From assembly GCA_937907425.1 (NCBI GenBank), contig CALCIE010000082.1:32031-96030 (forward strand): a DNA stretch of 64,000 nt, read 5' to 3'. The position numbers and the translations under genes are program-made. The notes beneath the pieces were generated by a model. The model was given only the letters and a program-made list of their open reading frames with translations, was not told where the DNA came from and did not search any database. The stretch is from ZC4RG42 sp003242425 (lineage in GTDB: Bacteria; Pseudomonadota; Gammaproteobacteria; Burkholderiales; SG8-39). Positions 15,440 through 27,017 of this stretch are shown here, piece after piece; position 1 is the stretch's first letter; the number at the start of each line of letters is the position of its first letter.

Positions 15440-17242
15440 GTGCGGCAAAGTACGCCGCGGCGGCCCATTCCTTGCATGGCAGCCGGCTCCGGATCCCATC
15501 GATTCCCCTTCAAGGCGCAGGTGTCCCAGGGCGATCTCTACGCGGCGGCGTTGGCCTGTCTCGCGCTCGGCGCGGCCGGCGGTTACTGGTTCGCGGCGCG
15601 GCGCGCTGGCACGCGGGCGGCGGACGAACGGCGCATGCGGGATATCGAGCTCGAACGCTTCGCGGAGCAGCTTGCCGCGGCCTATGCGGCCTCGCCGGTG
15701 GCCATCTTCCTGACCGCGGAAGACGGACGCATCACGGAGGCGAACGACACCGCCGTGGCGATGACCGGCTATTCCCGCGCCGAGCTGCTCGCCCGGTCGA
15801 TCCAGCAGCTCGGCTTCTGGCGGGGACAGCCGGAAAGCTACGAGCAACTGGTCGTGCGCCTGCTCAAAGGGCGCGTCCTGCATCGCTTGGCCGCTTTCGA
15901 ACGCCGGGACGGCGCGCGGCGCGATGCCGAGCTCTCCATCACCCTGATCAACCGCGACGACGGCCGCTACCTGTTGTACATGGTGGAGGATGTGACCGAG
16001 CAGCGGCGCCAGTCCGCCGCGTTGCGCGAGAGCGAAGAGCGCTTCGCGAAGATGTTCGAAATCTCGCCCAATCCCATCGCGCTCATCGCCGAGGACGGAC
16101 GCATCGTCGAAGCGAATCCCGCGTTCCTGGAGGCCTCGCAATACGGCATGGAGGAATTGCGCGGACGCACCACCGAAGAGATCTCGATGTGGGCCGACAC
16201 CGGCAGCGCCGAGCGCTTCAGGCGCGACGTCGCGCAGCAACGCGATGCGCAGAACGTCGAGACGGTCCTGCGCCGCAAGAACGGCGAACTCGCGCATTGT
16301 CAGATCTCGTGGTCCGGTTTCGAGTCCTCCGGCAGACGCTACACGCTGTTGATCGTCACCGACATCACCGAGCTCAAGCGGCGCTCGGCGGAAGTCGACC
16401 GGCTCAACGCATCGCTCGAAAAAATGGTGCAGGCGCGTACCGCGCAACTACAAATGGCCAACCGCGAGCTCGAAGCGTTCAGCTATTCGGTGTCGCACGA
16501 TCTGCGCGCGCCCCTGCGTCACATCTCGGGCTTCGCCTCGCTGCTCGGCGAACGGCCTTCGGTGCAGGAGGACGCCGAGGCGCAGCGTCTCATCGGCGTG
16601 GTCACCCGGGCTGCGGGACGGATGGCCGCATTGATCGACGACCTGCTCGCGTTCTCCCGGGTCTCGCGGCTGCAGATGGAAACGCAGGACGTGCCGCTCG
16701 GCGAACTGGTGCGGGACATCGTGCAGGAGTTCAATCTGGCGTCGCCCGACCGCCAGGTACGCTGGATCGTGCACGAGCTGCCTGTCGTGCACGGCGACCG
16801 TCAGTTGCTGCGCGCCGTGCTGGTCAATCTGCTCGACAACGCGCTCAAGTACACGCGGCCGCGCGCCACGGCGGTGATCGAAGTCGGCAGCGGCGAAGCG
16901 GGCGACATGGTGGCCGTCTACGTTCGCGACAACGGCGTCGGTTTCGACATGCAGTACGCCGAGAAGCTGTTCGGCGTGTTCCAGCGCCTGCACAGCCAGG
17001 AGGAATTCGAAGGCACCGGCGTCGGGCTGGCCAACGTGCAGCGCATCGTGGAACGTCACGGCGGCCGCGTCTGGGCGCAAGGCGAACCGGGAAAGGGCGC
17101 GACGTTCTGGTTCACGTTGCCGCGTGCGCAAGCCGCGCAGTCCCGCGTCTCCGCGGCCGCGCGCAACGTGCCGGAAAAGCCGGTGTTGCAAATGCAGGAA
17201 TCGATGGCACCCTCCGATCCGGAGGGGCGTTACAAATTGTGA
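15440..17242 (+). CDS. PAS-PAS sensor histidine kinase (orphan)
   Basis: About 600 residues. One N-terminal membrane helix (about 30-55, DLYAAALACLALGAAGG), a first PAS (about 75-185), a second PAS (about 197-310, SEERFAKMFEISPNPIALI), a short coiled coil (AEVDRLNASLEKMVQARTAQ), HisKA with SVSHDLRAPLRHISGF (His353) and HATPase_c with NLLDNALKY, DNGVGFD and GTGVGLANV. The HDLRAPLRHI type resembles phytochrome-like kinases. There is no periplasmic sensor domain, so the signal is intracellular or in the membrane. No response regulator is adjacent. The start is uncertain: GTG 15440 has GGGAG upstream, while ATG 15476 and GTG 15521 are alternatives. Confidence 0.9.
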   Translation: MRQSTPRRPIPCMAAGSGSHRFPFKAQVSQGDLYAAALACLALGAAGGYWFAARRAGTRAADERRMRDIELERFAEQLAAAYAASPVAIFLTAEDGRITEANDTAVAMTGYSRAELLARSIQQLGFWRGQPESYEQLVVRLLKGRVLHRLAAFERRDGARRDAELSITLINRDDGRYLLYMVEDVTEQRRQSAALRESEERFAKMFEISPNPIALIAEDGRIVEANPAFLEASQYGMEELRGRTTEEISMWADTGSAERFRRDVAQQRDAQNVETVLRRKNGELAHCQISWSGFESSGRRYTLLIVTDITELKRRSAEVDRLNASLEKMVQARTAQLQMANRELEAFSYSVSHDLRAPLRHISGFASLLGERPSVQEDAEAQRLIGVVTRAAGRMAALIDDLLAFSRVSRLQMETQDVPLGELVRDIVQEFNLASPDRQVRWIVHELPVVHGDRQLLRAVLVNLLDNALKYTRPRATAVIEVGSGEAGDMVAVYVRDNGVGFDMQYAEKLFGVFQRLHSQEEFEGTGVGLANVQRIVERHGGRVWAQGEPGKGATFWFTLPRAQAAQSRVSAAARNVPEKPVLQMQESMAPSDPEGRYKL

Positions 17243-17248
17243 AACGCG

Positions 17249-17278
17249 TTGACGCTTTTCAAAGCCGGGCAGTATAAG
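17249..17278 (+). promoter_or_regulatory. Sigma-70 promoter of the cold shock gene
   Basis: TTGACG (17249-17254), an 18-base spacer and TATAAG (17273-17278). The predicted start near 17285 gives a 5' UTR of about 155 nt, the length seen in cspA-type mRNAs, whose leaders regulate translation by temperature-dependent folding. Confidence 0.7.
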
Positions 17279-17438
17279 GGCCGCGTGCAAACTCAAGCGG
17301 CGCATCGCCGGTCCGTAGACGCCGCGTACTGCGGCACCGATGGTCGTGGTGTGGGACGCGTTGTAGTTCGCGCAGGCAGGGCGGCAGCCCATTAGGTAAA
17401 TCAGTACGGCAGTCCATCAGTTCACAGGAGCGGTAAGC

Positions 17439-17645
17439 ATGGCATCCGGTACCGTCAAGTGGTTCAACGACCAGAAGGGCTACGGATTCATTACGCCGGA
17501 CGGCGGCGGCGAAGATCTTTTTGCCCACTTTTCCGCAATCGTGGGGAAGGGGTTCAAAAGCCTGAAGGAAAACCAGCGCGTCGACTTCGACGTGACCGTC
17601 GGGCCGAAAGGCAAGCAGGCATCCAACATCCGCCCGGTCGAGTAA
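17439..17645 (+). CDS. cspA: Cold shock protein, CspA family
   Basis: 68 residues, a single CSD OB-fold that binds single-stranded RNA/DNA and melts mRNA structure. RNP1 is KGYGFI and RNP2 is EDLFAHFSAI (a slight variant of VFVHFS). The opening GTVKWFNDQKGYGFITPDGG is characteristic. Monocistronic: its own promoter with a long leader, and a strong terminator 19 bases after the stop. Confidence 0.96.
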   Translation: MASGTVKWFNDQKGYGFITPDGGGEDLFAHFSAIVGKGFKSLKENQRVDFDVTVGPKGKQASNIRPVE

Positions 17646-17663
17646 ACGGCAAGCGTCCGATCG

Positions 17664-17698
17664 AAAAGGCCGCCGCAGTGTTGCGACGGCCTTTTTTG
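17664..17698 (+). terminator. Rho-independent terminator of cspA
   Basis: Long stem AAAAGGCCG-C-CGCA / TGCG-A-CGGCCTTTT with a GTGT loop and one mismatch, ending in a T run. The A/T symmetry means it could also work on the opposite strand for acnA. Confidence 0.9.
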
Positions 17699-17808
17699 TA
17701 AGTCGATACGGTTTGCCGCGCTCCGGGGCAGGCGCGAGGGGCTGCGGGTTGTCGGGACGGGGACACGCGTCGTTCAAACGCTTGCGCATCCTCATCCCGA
17801 TAGCGAAC

Positions 17809-20511
<2,703 letters not shown>

Positions 20512-20606
20512 GGCTTGAGCAGGGATCAGAGGACAGAGCAAAGAGGACAGAAGCCGCAAGTCTTGCGCGGGCGGAAGACGCGCCGTCTTCCGCCCGTATG
20601 CCGCCT

Positions 20607-21593
20607 TCAGCCGAGCAGATGCTGGATGGCGTCACGCTCCTCGAGCAGTTCCTTGAGCGTGGCGTCCAGCTTCTGGCGGCTGAACTCGTCGTCGATGTCC
20701 AGCCCGCGCACGATCTCGTACTTGCCGTCGGCGCAGACCACCGGCATGCCGAAGACGATGCCCTCCGGTACGCCGTAGGAGCCGTCGCTCGGAATCCCCA
20801 TCGTCACCCATTCGCCGTTGCTGCCGAGCGCCCAGTCGCGCATGTGGTCGATGGCGGCGTTGGCGGCGCTGGCGGCGGAAGACAGCCCCCGCGCCTCGAT
20901 GATCGCGGCGCCGCGTTTGGCCACGGTCGGGATGAAGGTGTCGCGGTACCAGGTCTCGTCGTTCACCACGGCCTTAGCCGGCTGGCCGGCGATGGTGGCG
21001 AAGCGGTAGTCGGGGTACATGGTCGGGGAGTGGTTGCCCCACACGATCATTTTCTTGATCGAGTCCACGGGCTTGCCCGTCTTGGTCGCCAGTTGCGACA
21101 GCGCGCGGTTGTGATCCAGGCGCAGCATGGCGCTGAAGCAGGTGGGGGAGAGATCGGGCGCGCTCTTCATGGCGATGTAGGCGTTGGTGTTGGCCGGGTT
21201 GCCCACCACCAGCACTTTGACGTTGCGGCTCGCCACCTCATTCAGGGCCCGGCCCTGGACGGTGAAGATCTGGGCGTTGGCCTCCAGCAGGTCGGAACGC
21301 TCCATGCCCTTGGAACGGGGTTTGGCGCCGACCAGCAGGGCGTAGTCGGCATCCTTGAACGCGACCTTGGGATCGTCGGTCTGGACCACCCCCGCGAGCA
21401 GCGGGAAGGCGCAGTCCTCCAGTTCCATCACGACGCCTTTGAGCGCACCGAGCGCGGGCGTGACTTCGAGCAATTGCAGGATGACGGGCTGGTCCTTGCC
21501 CAGCATTTCGCCGCTGGCGATGCGGAACAGCAGGCTGTAGCCGATCTGGCCGGCGGCGCCCGTGACGGCAACTCGTACAGGAGGCTTTGCCAT
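20607..21593 (-). CDS. mdh: Malate dehydrogenase
   Basis: Oxidises malate to oxaloacetate with NAD+. 328 residues of the cytosolic/betaproteobacterial type (longer than E. coli Mdh). Rossmann motif VTGAAGQIGYSLLFRIASGE, substrate-site PRSKGMERSDLL, VVGNPANTNAYI, LDHNRA and the catalytic IVWGNHSPTMYPD. ATG 21593 has GGGAG eight bases upstream. First gene of the leftward acnA-mdh pair, divergent from sdhC. Confidence 0.96.
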   Translation of the reverse strand: MAKPPVRVAVTGAAGQIGYSLLFRIASGEMLGKDQPVILQLLEVTPALGALKGVVMELEDCAFPLLAGVVQTDDPKVAFKDADYALLVGAKPRSKGMERSDLLEANAQIFTVQGRALNEVASRNVKVLVVGNPANTNAYIAMKSAPDLSPTCFSAMLRLDHNRALSQLATKTGKPVDSIKKMIVWGNHSPTMYPDYRFATIAGQPAKAVVNDETWYRDTFIPTVAKRGAAIIEARGLSSAASAANAAIDHMRDWALGSNGEWVTMGIPSDGSYGVPEGIVFGMPVVCADGKYEIVRGLDIDDEFSRQKLDATLKELLEERDAIQHLLG

Positions 21594-21983
21594 GAGTGAA
21601 ACTCCCAAGAAATCGAATCTTTGTTAGTGATGCACGCTAAAAACGGTCGCGCAAGGGACGGGTCGAGGGCCCGCGTTGAACGGCGGGCGAGGCTGCCGGG
21701 CAGTGTAGGCGTGCGCGTGCACAGCGTCAACGCGCGCCCGGGCCCAAGGCCGACCGTTTGCATGCCTGCCCGGCATTTGGTGTGAACCGGAATGGCCTTG
21801 ATATAATCCGCCAAGTCCAGCAATGCGGGAGGAGGCATCGCGGGATTGGGCACACCTGAGCGCAACCGTAAGGCAGCGCCGCAAGCTTGCCGCTGCGTCG
21901 GCCGGGCGGTCCGGCGGGATCGGACGCCATGAGGAGCGGGCAGCGCTGCCTGGACGCTATCGAACAAGGGGGGTCATCCTTAG
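21594..21983. other. 390-bp divergent control region between mdh and sdhC, with a long structured sdh leader
   Basis: No gene seen. It holds a rightward TATAAT at 21802-21807 and about 170 nt of transcribed leader before sdhC. Inverted repeats in the leader: GCAGCG (21873-21878) with CGCTGC (21891-21896), flanking the palindrome GCAAGCTTGC; and a GGCG-g-TCCG / CGGA-CGCC pair further on (about 21905-21929). I could not match it to a riboswitch class I know. Leftward it must also carry the mdh promoter, for which no strong hexamers are visible. Confidence 0.5.
21802..21807 (+). promoter_or_regulatory. Perfect TATAAT -10 element of the sdh operon
   Basis: TATAAT preceded by CTTGA, 177 bases before the sdhC ATG. 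The -35 region is poor (TTTGGT with a 19-base gap), which would fit an activator-controlled promoter. Confidence 0.5.
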
Positions 21984-22379
21984 ATGCCTGAAGCTGCGGT
22001 GAAAAACAAGCGACGCCCGCTCTGGTACAACCTCAGTCTCTTCAACCTTCCGGTTCCCGGCTTGGTATCGATCATGCACCGCATCAGCGGTGCGGCGCTG
22101 TTCCTGTCGCTGCCCTGGCTGCTCTACCTGTTCGATGCCAGCCTGGACAGTCCTGAACGCTACGCGCAGGCGCAGCAGCAACTTTCCCACCCGCTTGCGA
22201 AGCTCGTCCTTTTCGGGCTGATCTGGGGATACGCCCACCATTTCTCGGCCGGCATCCGCCACCTGCTGCTGGACGTGCACGTCGGCATCGATCTGCATTC
22301 GGCGCGCGGCTCCGCCCGCGCGGTCCTGGGCGTCGGCGTGGCGCTCGCCCTGCTTTTCGGATGGGTATTGCTATGGTGA
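21984..22379 (+). CDS. sdhC: Succinate dehydrogenase cytochrome b556 subunit
   Basis: Membrane anchor of complex II. 131 residues, three helices. Signatures: PLWYNLSLFNLPVPGLVSIMHRISG (quinone-site Ser and Arg region) and the heme-ligand helix HHFSAGIRHLLLD. The C-terminus is unusually Gly/Ala-rich. It overlaps sdhD by 7 bases. Confidence 0.94.
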   Translation: MPEAAVKNKRRPLWYNLSLFNLPVPGLVSIMHRISGAALFLSLPWLLYLFDASLDSPERYAQAQQQLSHPLAKLVLFGLIWGYAHHFSAGIRHLLLDVHVGIDLHSARGSARAVLGVGVALALLFGWVLLW

Positions 22380-22723
22380 TGCGGCGGCTGGTCGGCGCGC
22401 ATTACGGCACCAGCCAGTGGCTGCGCCAGCGCCTGAGCGCACTCATCATGGCCGTTTACACGGTCCTGGCCGTGGCCGTGCTGCTCGTCGCGCGGCCCTC
22501 GACCCACGAGGACTGGAAAGCCCTGTTCGAACCCGGCTGGGTGCGGGTCATCACCCTGCTGTTCTTCATCAGTCTTTGCTATCACGCCTGGGTGGGCATG
22601 CGTGACATTCTCATGGACTACGTCAAGCCGACCGGGCTGCGGCTGCTCCTGTACACGGCGGTGATCGTCTCCCTGGCCGGCTACGCCGTCTGGGCGGTGG
22701 AGATCATGTGGAGGCTCTCTTGA
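22373..22723 (+). CDS. sdhD: Succinate dehydrogenase hydrophobic membrane anchor subunit
   Basis: 116 residues, three helices. The second contains YHAWVGMRDILMDYVKP, the usual SdhD heme/quinone region (His, Asp, Tyr). Start ATG 22373 overlaps the sdhC stop; ATG 22379, which forms TGATG with the stop, is the alternative. The 3' end carries the GGAGG used by sdhA. Confidence 0.92.
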   Translation: MVMRRLVGAHYGTSQWLRQRLSALIMAVYTVLAVAVLLVARPSTHEDWKALFEPGWVRVITLLFFISLCYHAWVGMRDILMDYVKPTGLRLLLYTAVIVSLAGYAVWAVEIMWRLS

Positions 22724-24486
22724 AGCTTCCGGTGCGTCAGTTCGATGCAGTGGTGGTTGGTGCGGGCGGGGCCGGCATGCGTGCGGCCCTGCAGCTTTCG
22801 GAAGCGGGGTTGCGGGTGGCGGTGCTGTCGAAGGTGTTCCCCACCCGTTCGCACACCGTGGCCGCCCAGGGCGGCGTCGGCGCTGCGCTCGGCAACATGG
22901 GGCCCGATTCCTGGCAGTGGCACATGTACGACACCATCAAGGGCTCGGACTGGCTGGGCGACCAGGACGCCATCGAATTCATGTGCCGCATGGCCCCCGA
23001 AGTGGTGATCGAGCTGGAACACTTCGGCATGCCCTTCGACCGCAACGAGGACGGCAGCATCTACCAGCGGCCCTTCGGCGGGCACATGCAGAACTTCGGC
23101 GCCGGGCCGGTGGTGCAGCGCTCCTGTTGCGCGGCCGACCGCACCGGCCACGCCATGCTGCATACCCTCTACCAGCGCAACCTCCGCGCCCGCACCCATT
23201 TCTTCGTGGAATGGATGGCGCTGGACCTGATCCGCGACGCCGAGGGACAGGTGCTGGGGGTGACGGCGCTGGAAATGGAGACCGGCGAGCTGGTGATCTT
23301 CCAGGCGCGCGCCACGCTGTTCGCCACCGGCGGCGCGGGCCGGATTTTTGCCGCCACCACGAACGCCTACATCAATACCGGTGACGGGCTCGGCATGGCG
23401 GCGCGCGCGGGCATCCCGCTGGAGGACATGGAGTTCTGGCAGTTCCACCCGACCGGGGTGGCGGGCGCCGGGGTGCTGATCACCGAGGGGGTGCGGGGCG
23501 AGGGCGGCTATCTCCTCAACCGCAACGGCGAGCGCTTCATGGAGCGCTACGCGCCCACCGCCAAGGACCTGGCGAGCCGGGACGTGGTCTCGCGCGCCAT
23601 GGCGACGGAGATCAAGGAAGGCCGCGGCTGCGGGCCCAAGGGCGACCACGTGCTGCTCAAGCTCGACCACCTGGGCCCCGAGGTCATCGAAAAGCGCCTG
23701 CCCGGCATCCGTGAGATCGCCCGCCAGTTCGCCAACGTCGATCCGGTACGCGACCCCATTCCCGTGGTGCCGACCGTGCATTACCAGATGGGCGGCATCC
23801 CGACCAACTATCACGGCGAGGTCGTGGTGCCCGGGCCGGACGGCCCGAATACAGTGGTGCCCGGTTTCTACGCCGCGGGCGAGTGCGCCTGCGCCTCGAT
23901 CCACGGCGCCAACCGCCTGGGCACCAATTCGCTCACCGACCTGCTGGTGTTCGGCAAGGCCGCGGGCAATGCCATCATCGAGTACCTCAAGCGCAACCCC
24001 GGTCACAAGAACCTGCCCGCGGATGCGGGAGAATTGAGCCGGGCGCGGGTGGCGCGCCTGCTCAGCCAGGAGCGGGGCGAGGACGTCCACGAGGTGACCG
24101 CGGAGCTGCGGCAGGTGATGCAGACGCATTGCGGCGTGTTCCGCTTCCCCGACCTGCTGATCGAGGGGGTGAAGCTGGTGCGCGAGCTGTCCGAGCGTGT
24201 GCAGCGCACCGCGATCCGGGACAAGAGCCGGGTGTTCAACATCGCCCTCATCGAAGCGCTGGAACTGGAGAACCTCATCGAGGCGGCGCGCGCCACCATC
24301 GTCTCGGCCGAGGCGCGGCGCGAGACGCGGGGGGCGCACGACCGCGAGGACTACCATGAGCGCGACGACGTAAACTGGCTCAAGCACACGCTCTGGTATA
24401 AGGAGGGCGACCGGCTGGAGTACAAGCCCGTCAACCTGAAGCCGCTGACCGCGCAGCCCGTGCCGCCCAAGGCGCGGGTGTACTGA
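22720..24486 (+). CDS. sdhA: Succinate dehydrogenase flavoprotein subunit
   Basis: Oxidises succinate to fumarate with covalent FAD. 588 residues. FAD-binding VVVGAGGAGMRAALQLSEAG, flavinylation His in RSHTVAAQGGVG, active-site HPTGVAGAGVLITEG-RGEGGYL and HGANRLGTNSLTDLLVFG. Start: TTG 22720 has TGGAGG (22709-22714) five bases upstream and overlaps the sdhD stop as TTGA, giving MKLPVRQFDAVVVG. GTG 22708 is in frame but would sit on the Shine-Dalgarno itself. Confidence 0.95.
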   Translation: MKLPVRQFDAVVVGAGGAGMRAALQLSEAGLRVAVLSKVFPTRSHTVAAQGGVGAALGNMGPDSWQWHMYDTIKGSDWLGDQDAIEFMCRMAPEVVIELEHFGMPFDRNEDGSIYQRPFGGHMQNFGAGPVVQRSCCAADRTGHAMLHTLYQRNLRARTHFFVEWMALDLIRDAEGQVLGVTALEMETGELVIFQARATLFATGGAGRIFAATTNAYINTGDGLGMAARAGIPLEDMEFWQFHPTGVAGAGVLITEGVRGEGGYLLNRNGERFMERYAPTAKDLASRDVVSRAMATEIKEGRGCGPKGDHVLLKLDHLGPEVIEKRLPGIREIARQFANVDPVRDPIPVVPTVHYQMGGIPTNYHGEVVVPGPDGPNTVVPGFYAAGECACASIHGANRLGTNSLTDLLVFGKAAGNAIIEYLKRNPGHKNLPADAGELSRARVARLLSQERGEDVHEVTAELRQVMQTHCGVFRFPDLLIEGVKLVRELSERVQRTAIRDKSRVFNIALIEALELENLIEAARATIVSAEARRETRGAHDREDYHERDDVNWLKHTLWYKEGDRLEYKPVNLKPLTAQPVPPKARVY

Positions 24487-24497
24487 ACGGAGACCGC

Positions 24498-25193
24498 ATG
24501 CATCTGAGGATCTTCCGCTACGACCCGGACAAGGACGCGAAGCCGTACATGCAGGACTACCATGTCGAGCTGGGGCCGACGGACCGCATGCTGCTCGACG
24601 TCCTGATGCGGGTGCGGGAGCAGGACGACAGCTTGGCTTTCCGGCGGTCCTGCCGCGAGGGGATCTGCGGCTCGGACGCCATGAACATCAACGGCAAGAA
24701 CCGGCTGGCCTGCATCACCAAGATTTCCGAGGTCACGGAGCCGGTGGTCATCCGCCCGCTGCCGGGCCTGCCGGTCATCCGCGACCTGATCGTGGACATG
24801 ACCCCGTTCTTCCAGCAGTACGAGTCGGTCTCGCCCTATCTGCAGAACGACGAGCCGCTGCCGGAGCGCGAGCGGCTGCAGAGCCCGGAGGACCGTGACC
24901 GGCTGAACGGGCTGTACGAGTGCATCCTGTGCGCCTGCTGCACGAGCTCCTGCCCCTCGTTCTGGTGGAACCCGGACAAGTTCGTCGGTCCGGCCGGCCT
25001 GCTGCAGGCCTACCGCTTCATCGTCGACAGCCGCGACCAGGCGCTGAACGAGCGGCTGGACAACCTGGAGGACCCGTACCGGCTGTTCCGCTGTCGTACC
25101 ATCATGAACTGCGTCGACGTGTGCCCCAAGGGGCTCAACCCGGCCGAGGCGATCGGCCGCATCCGCGAGCTGCTTGCCCGGCGGTCGGTGTGA
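24498..25193 (+). CDS. sdhB: Succinate dehydrogenase iron-sulfur subunit
   Basis: 231 residues carrying three Fe-S clusters: [2Fe-2S] in RRSCREGICGSDAMNINGKN, [4Fe-4S] in CILCACCTSSCP and [3Fe-4S] with the remaining Cys in CRTIMNCVDVCPKGLNP. It passes electrons from SdhA to quinone. Eleven bases after sdhA. Confidence 0.96.
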   Translation: MHLRIFRYDPDKDAKPYMQDYHVELGPTDRMLLDVLMRVREQDDSLAFRRSCREGICGSDAMNINGKNRLACITKISEVTEPVVIRPLPGLPVIRDLIVDMTPFFQQYESVSPYLQNDEPLPERERLQSPEDRDRLNGLYECILCACCTSSCPSFWWNPDKFVGPAGLLQAYRFIVDSRDQALNERLDNLEDPYRLFRCRTIMNCVDVCPKGLNPAEAIGRIRELLARRSV

Positions 25194-25194
25194 G

Positions 25195-25440
25195 ATGGTG
25201 GTGGACGATGTGCAATTGCGGCGTCTGCGTTGGCGTTGTCGCCGGGGACTGCTGGAGAACGATATTCTCCTCGGTCGTTTCCTGGACCGGCACGGCCACC
25301 GGCTGGACGTCGAGACGGCCGGGCGGCTCAGCCGGCTGCTCGAGTACGAGGACAACGACTTATGGGATGTATTGTCGGGGCGCAAGCCGTGTAGCGACCC
25401 CAAGTTGCAGGATTTGGTGAACCTGATCCGCGCCGGCTGA
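25195..25440 (+). CDS. sdhE: Succinate dehydrogenase assembly factor (FAD assembly factor SdhE)
   Basis: 81 residues. The RGxxE motif appears as RRGLLENDILLGRFL, followed by the small helical-bundle sequence LSRLLEYEDNDLWDVLSGRK. It promotes covalent flavin attachment to SdhA. The start is one base after the sdhB stop. Confidence 0.92.
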   Translation: MVVDDVQLRRLRWRCRRGLLENDILLGRFLDRHGHRLDVETAGRLSRLLEYEDNDLWDVLSGRKPCSDPKLQDLVNLIRAG

Positions 25441-25591
25441 TCTTCCTTGCCGCGCCATCAGGTTCGACGGAGCAGGGGCCGATACCCTCGGCTTTTCCCC
25501 GTAAACATTGGATGGTGCGGAACGTCCGCCGGCACTATTCGAAGAAAAGAACGGCACGTCCGTTCCAAGACAGCAAAAGAAGGAGGTAGTA

Positions 25592-26887
25592 ATGCAACCC
25601 AACGGCAAGGCAGTGCTCCACTACGGGGATGGGCAGTCGGTCGAGCTTCCCGTCCTCCGGGGCACCATCGGCCCGGACGTGGTCGACATCCGCACCCTGT
25701 ACGGCAAGACGGGGATGTTCACGTACGACCCCGGCTTCCTGTCGACGGCGAGCTGCCGTTCCAGCATCACCTACATCGACGGCGAGCAGGGCGTGCTGCT
25801 CTACCGGGGCTATCCCATCGAACAGCTGGCCCAGCATTGCGACTTTCTGGAAGTCTGCTATCTGCTGATCTACGGCGAACTGCCGAACCAGAAACAGAAA
25901 GAGGAATTCGTCGCCAAGATCGGGCGGCACAACCTGGTGCACGAGCAGCTCGCGCGCTTCTACACCGGTTTCCGCCGCGACTCGCACCCGATGGCCGTGC
26001 TGGTGGGCGTGGTTGGCGCCTTGTCGGCCTTCTACCATGACTCGCTCGACATCAGTAATCCGGAGCACCGCGAGATCTCCGCGCTGCGTCTGATCGCCAA
26101 GATGCCGACCATCACGGCCATGGCCTACAAGTACTCGATGGGCCATCCCTTCGTGTACCCGCGCAACGACCTGTCCTACACGGCGAACTTCATGCGCATG
26201 ATGTTCTCGATGCCGAACGAGGACTACAAGATCAACGACGTGCTGGTGCGGGCGCTGGATCGCATCTTCATTCTGCACGCGGACCACGAACAGAACGCCT
26301 CCACCTCGACGGTGCGTCTGGCCGGCTCCTCCGGCGCCAACCCGTTCGCGTGTATCGCGGCCGGTATCGCCTGCCTGTGGGGCCCGGCCCACGGCGGCGC
26401 CAACGAGGCCTGCCTGAACATGCTGGAGGAGATCGGCGACGTCTCGCGCGTGGGCGAGTACATCAAGAAGGCCAAGGACAAGTCCTCCGGCTTCCGTCTG
26501 ATGGGCTTCGGCCACCGCGTGTACAAGAACTACGATCCGCGCGCCAAGCTCATGCGCGAAACCTGCCACGAGGTGCTGGCCGAGCTTGGTCTGCAGAACG
26601 ACCGTCTGTTCAAGCTGGCGATGGAACTGGAGCGCATCGCGCTGGAGGACGAGTACTTCGTCGAGCGCAAGCTCTATCCCAACGTCGACTTTTACTCCGG
26701 CATCGTGCAGCGCGCGCTGGGCATCCCGACGTCGATGTTCACGTGCATCTTCGCGCTCGCGCGCACGGTCGGCTGGGTTGCGCAGTGGATGGAGATGATC
26801 GCCGATCCGGACCAGAAGATCGGCCGTCCGCGCCAGCTCTATACCGGCGCGACGCGGCGCGAGGTGGTGCCGATCGACAAGCGCTGA
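25592..26887 (+). CDS. gltA: Citrate synthase
   Basis: Condenses oxaloacetate and acetyl-CoA. 431 residues, the hexameric NADH-sensitive gram-negative type. Catalytic residues: His in LHADHEQNASTSTVR, His in GFGHRVYKNYDPRA and Asp in YPNVDFYSGI. A perfect AAGGAGGT at 25580-25587 sets ATG 25592. The 150-bp gap before it contains no gene and could hold its own promoter; a GGAACG / CGTTCC pair (about 25519-25557) could fold in the leader. Confidence 0.97.
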   Translation: MQPNGKAVLHYGDGQSVELPVLRGTIGPDVVDIRTLYGKTGMFTYDPGFLSTASCRSSITYIDGEQGVLLYRGYPIEQLAQHCDFLEVCYLLIYGELPNQKQKEEFVAKIGRHNLVHEQLARFYTGFRRDSHPMAVLVGVVGALSAFYHDSLDISNPEHREISALRLIAKMPTITAMAYKYSMGHPFVYPRNDLSYTANFMRMMFSMPNEDYKINDVLVRALDRIFILHADHEQNASTSTVRLAGSSGANPFACIAAGIACLWGPAHGGANEACLNMLEEIGDVSRVGEYIKKAKDKSSGFRLMGFGHRVYKNYDPRAKLMRETCHEVLAELGLQNDRLFKLAMELERIALEDEYFVERKLYPNVDFYSGIVQRALGIPTSMFTCIFALARTVGWVAQWMEMIADPDQKIGRPRQLYTGATRREVVPIDKR

Positions 26888-26962
26888 GGCGCACCGCGCG
26901 GACGCGGCAACGGCCGTCCATGTGAGCCGATCGAATCGTGGACAGCCGTAAATGAAAGTGCC

Positions 26963-26992
26963 GTCCGCCCCTTCGACGGGCTCGGGGCGGAC
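26963..26992. repeat. REP-like palindrome between gltA and sucA
   Basis: Nine-base perfect arms GTCCGCCCC (26963-26971) and GGGGCGGAC (26984-26992) around TTCGACGGGCTC. It resembles the dispersed palindromes of many proteobacteria whose minus-strand translation reads RPEPVEG, as it does here. It ends 12 bases before the sucA Shine-Dalgarno and could affect transcript ends or odhA translation. Confidence 0.6.
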
Positions 26993-27017
26993 GCAAAGCA
27001 CGTAGAGAGGTGTGACG

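Noticed and set aside
21808..21983. Known riboswitch in the sdh leader
   Set aside because: Stems are real but conserved cores of glycine, SAM, SAH, cobalamin or TPP types were not found.
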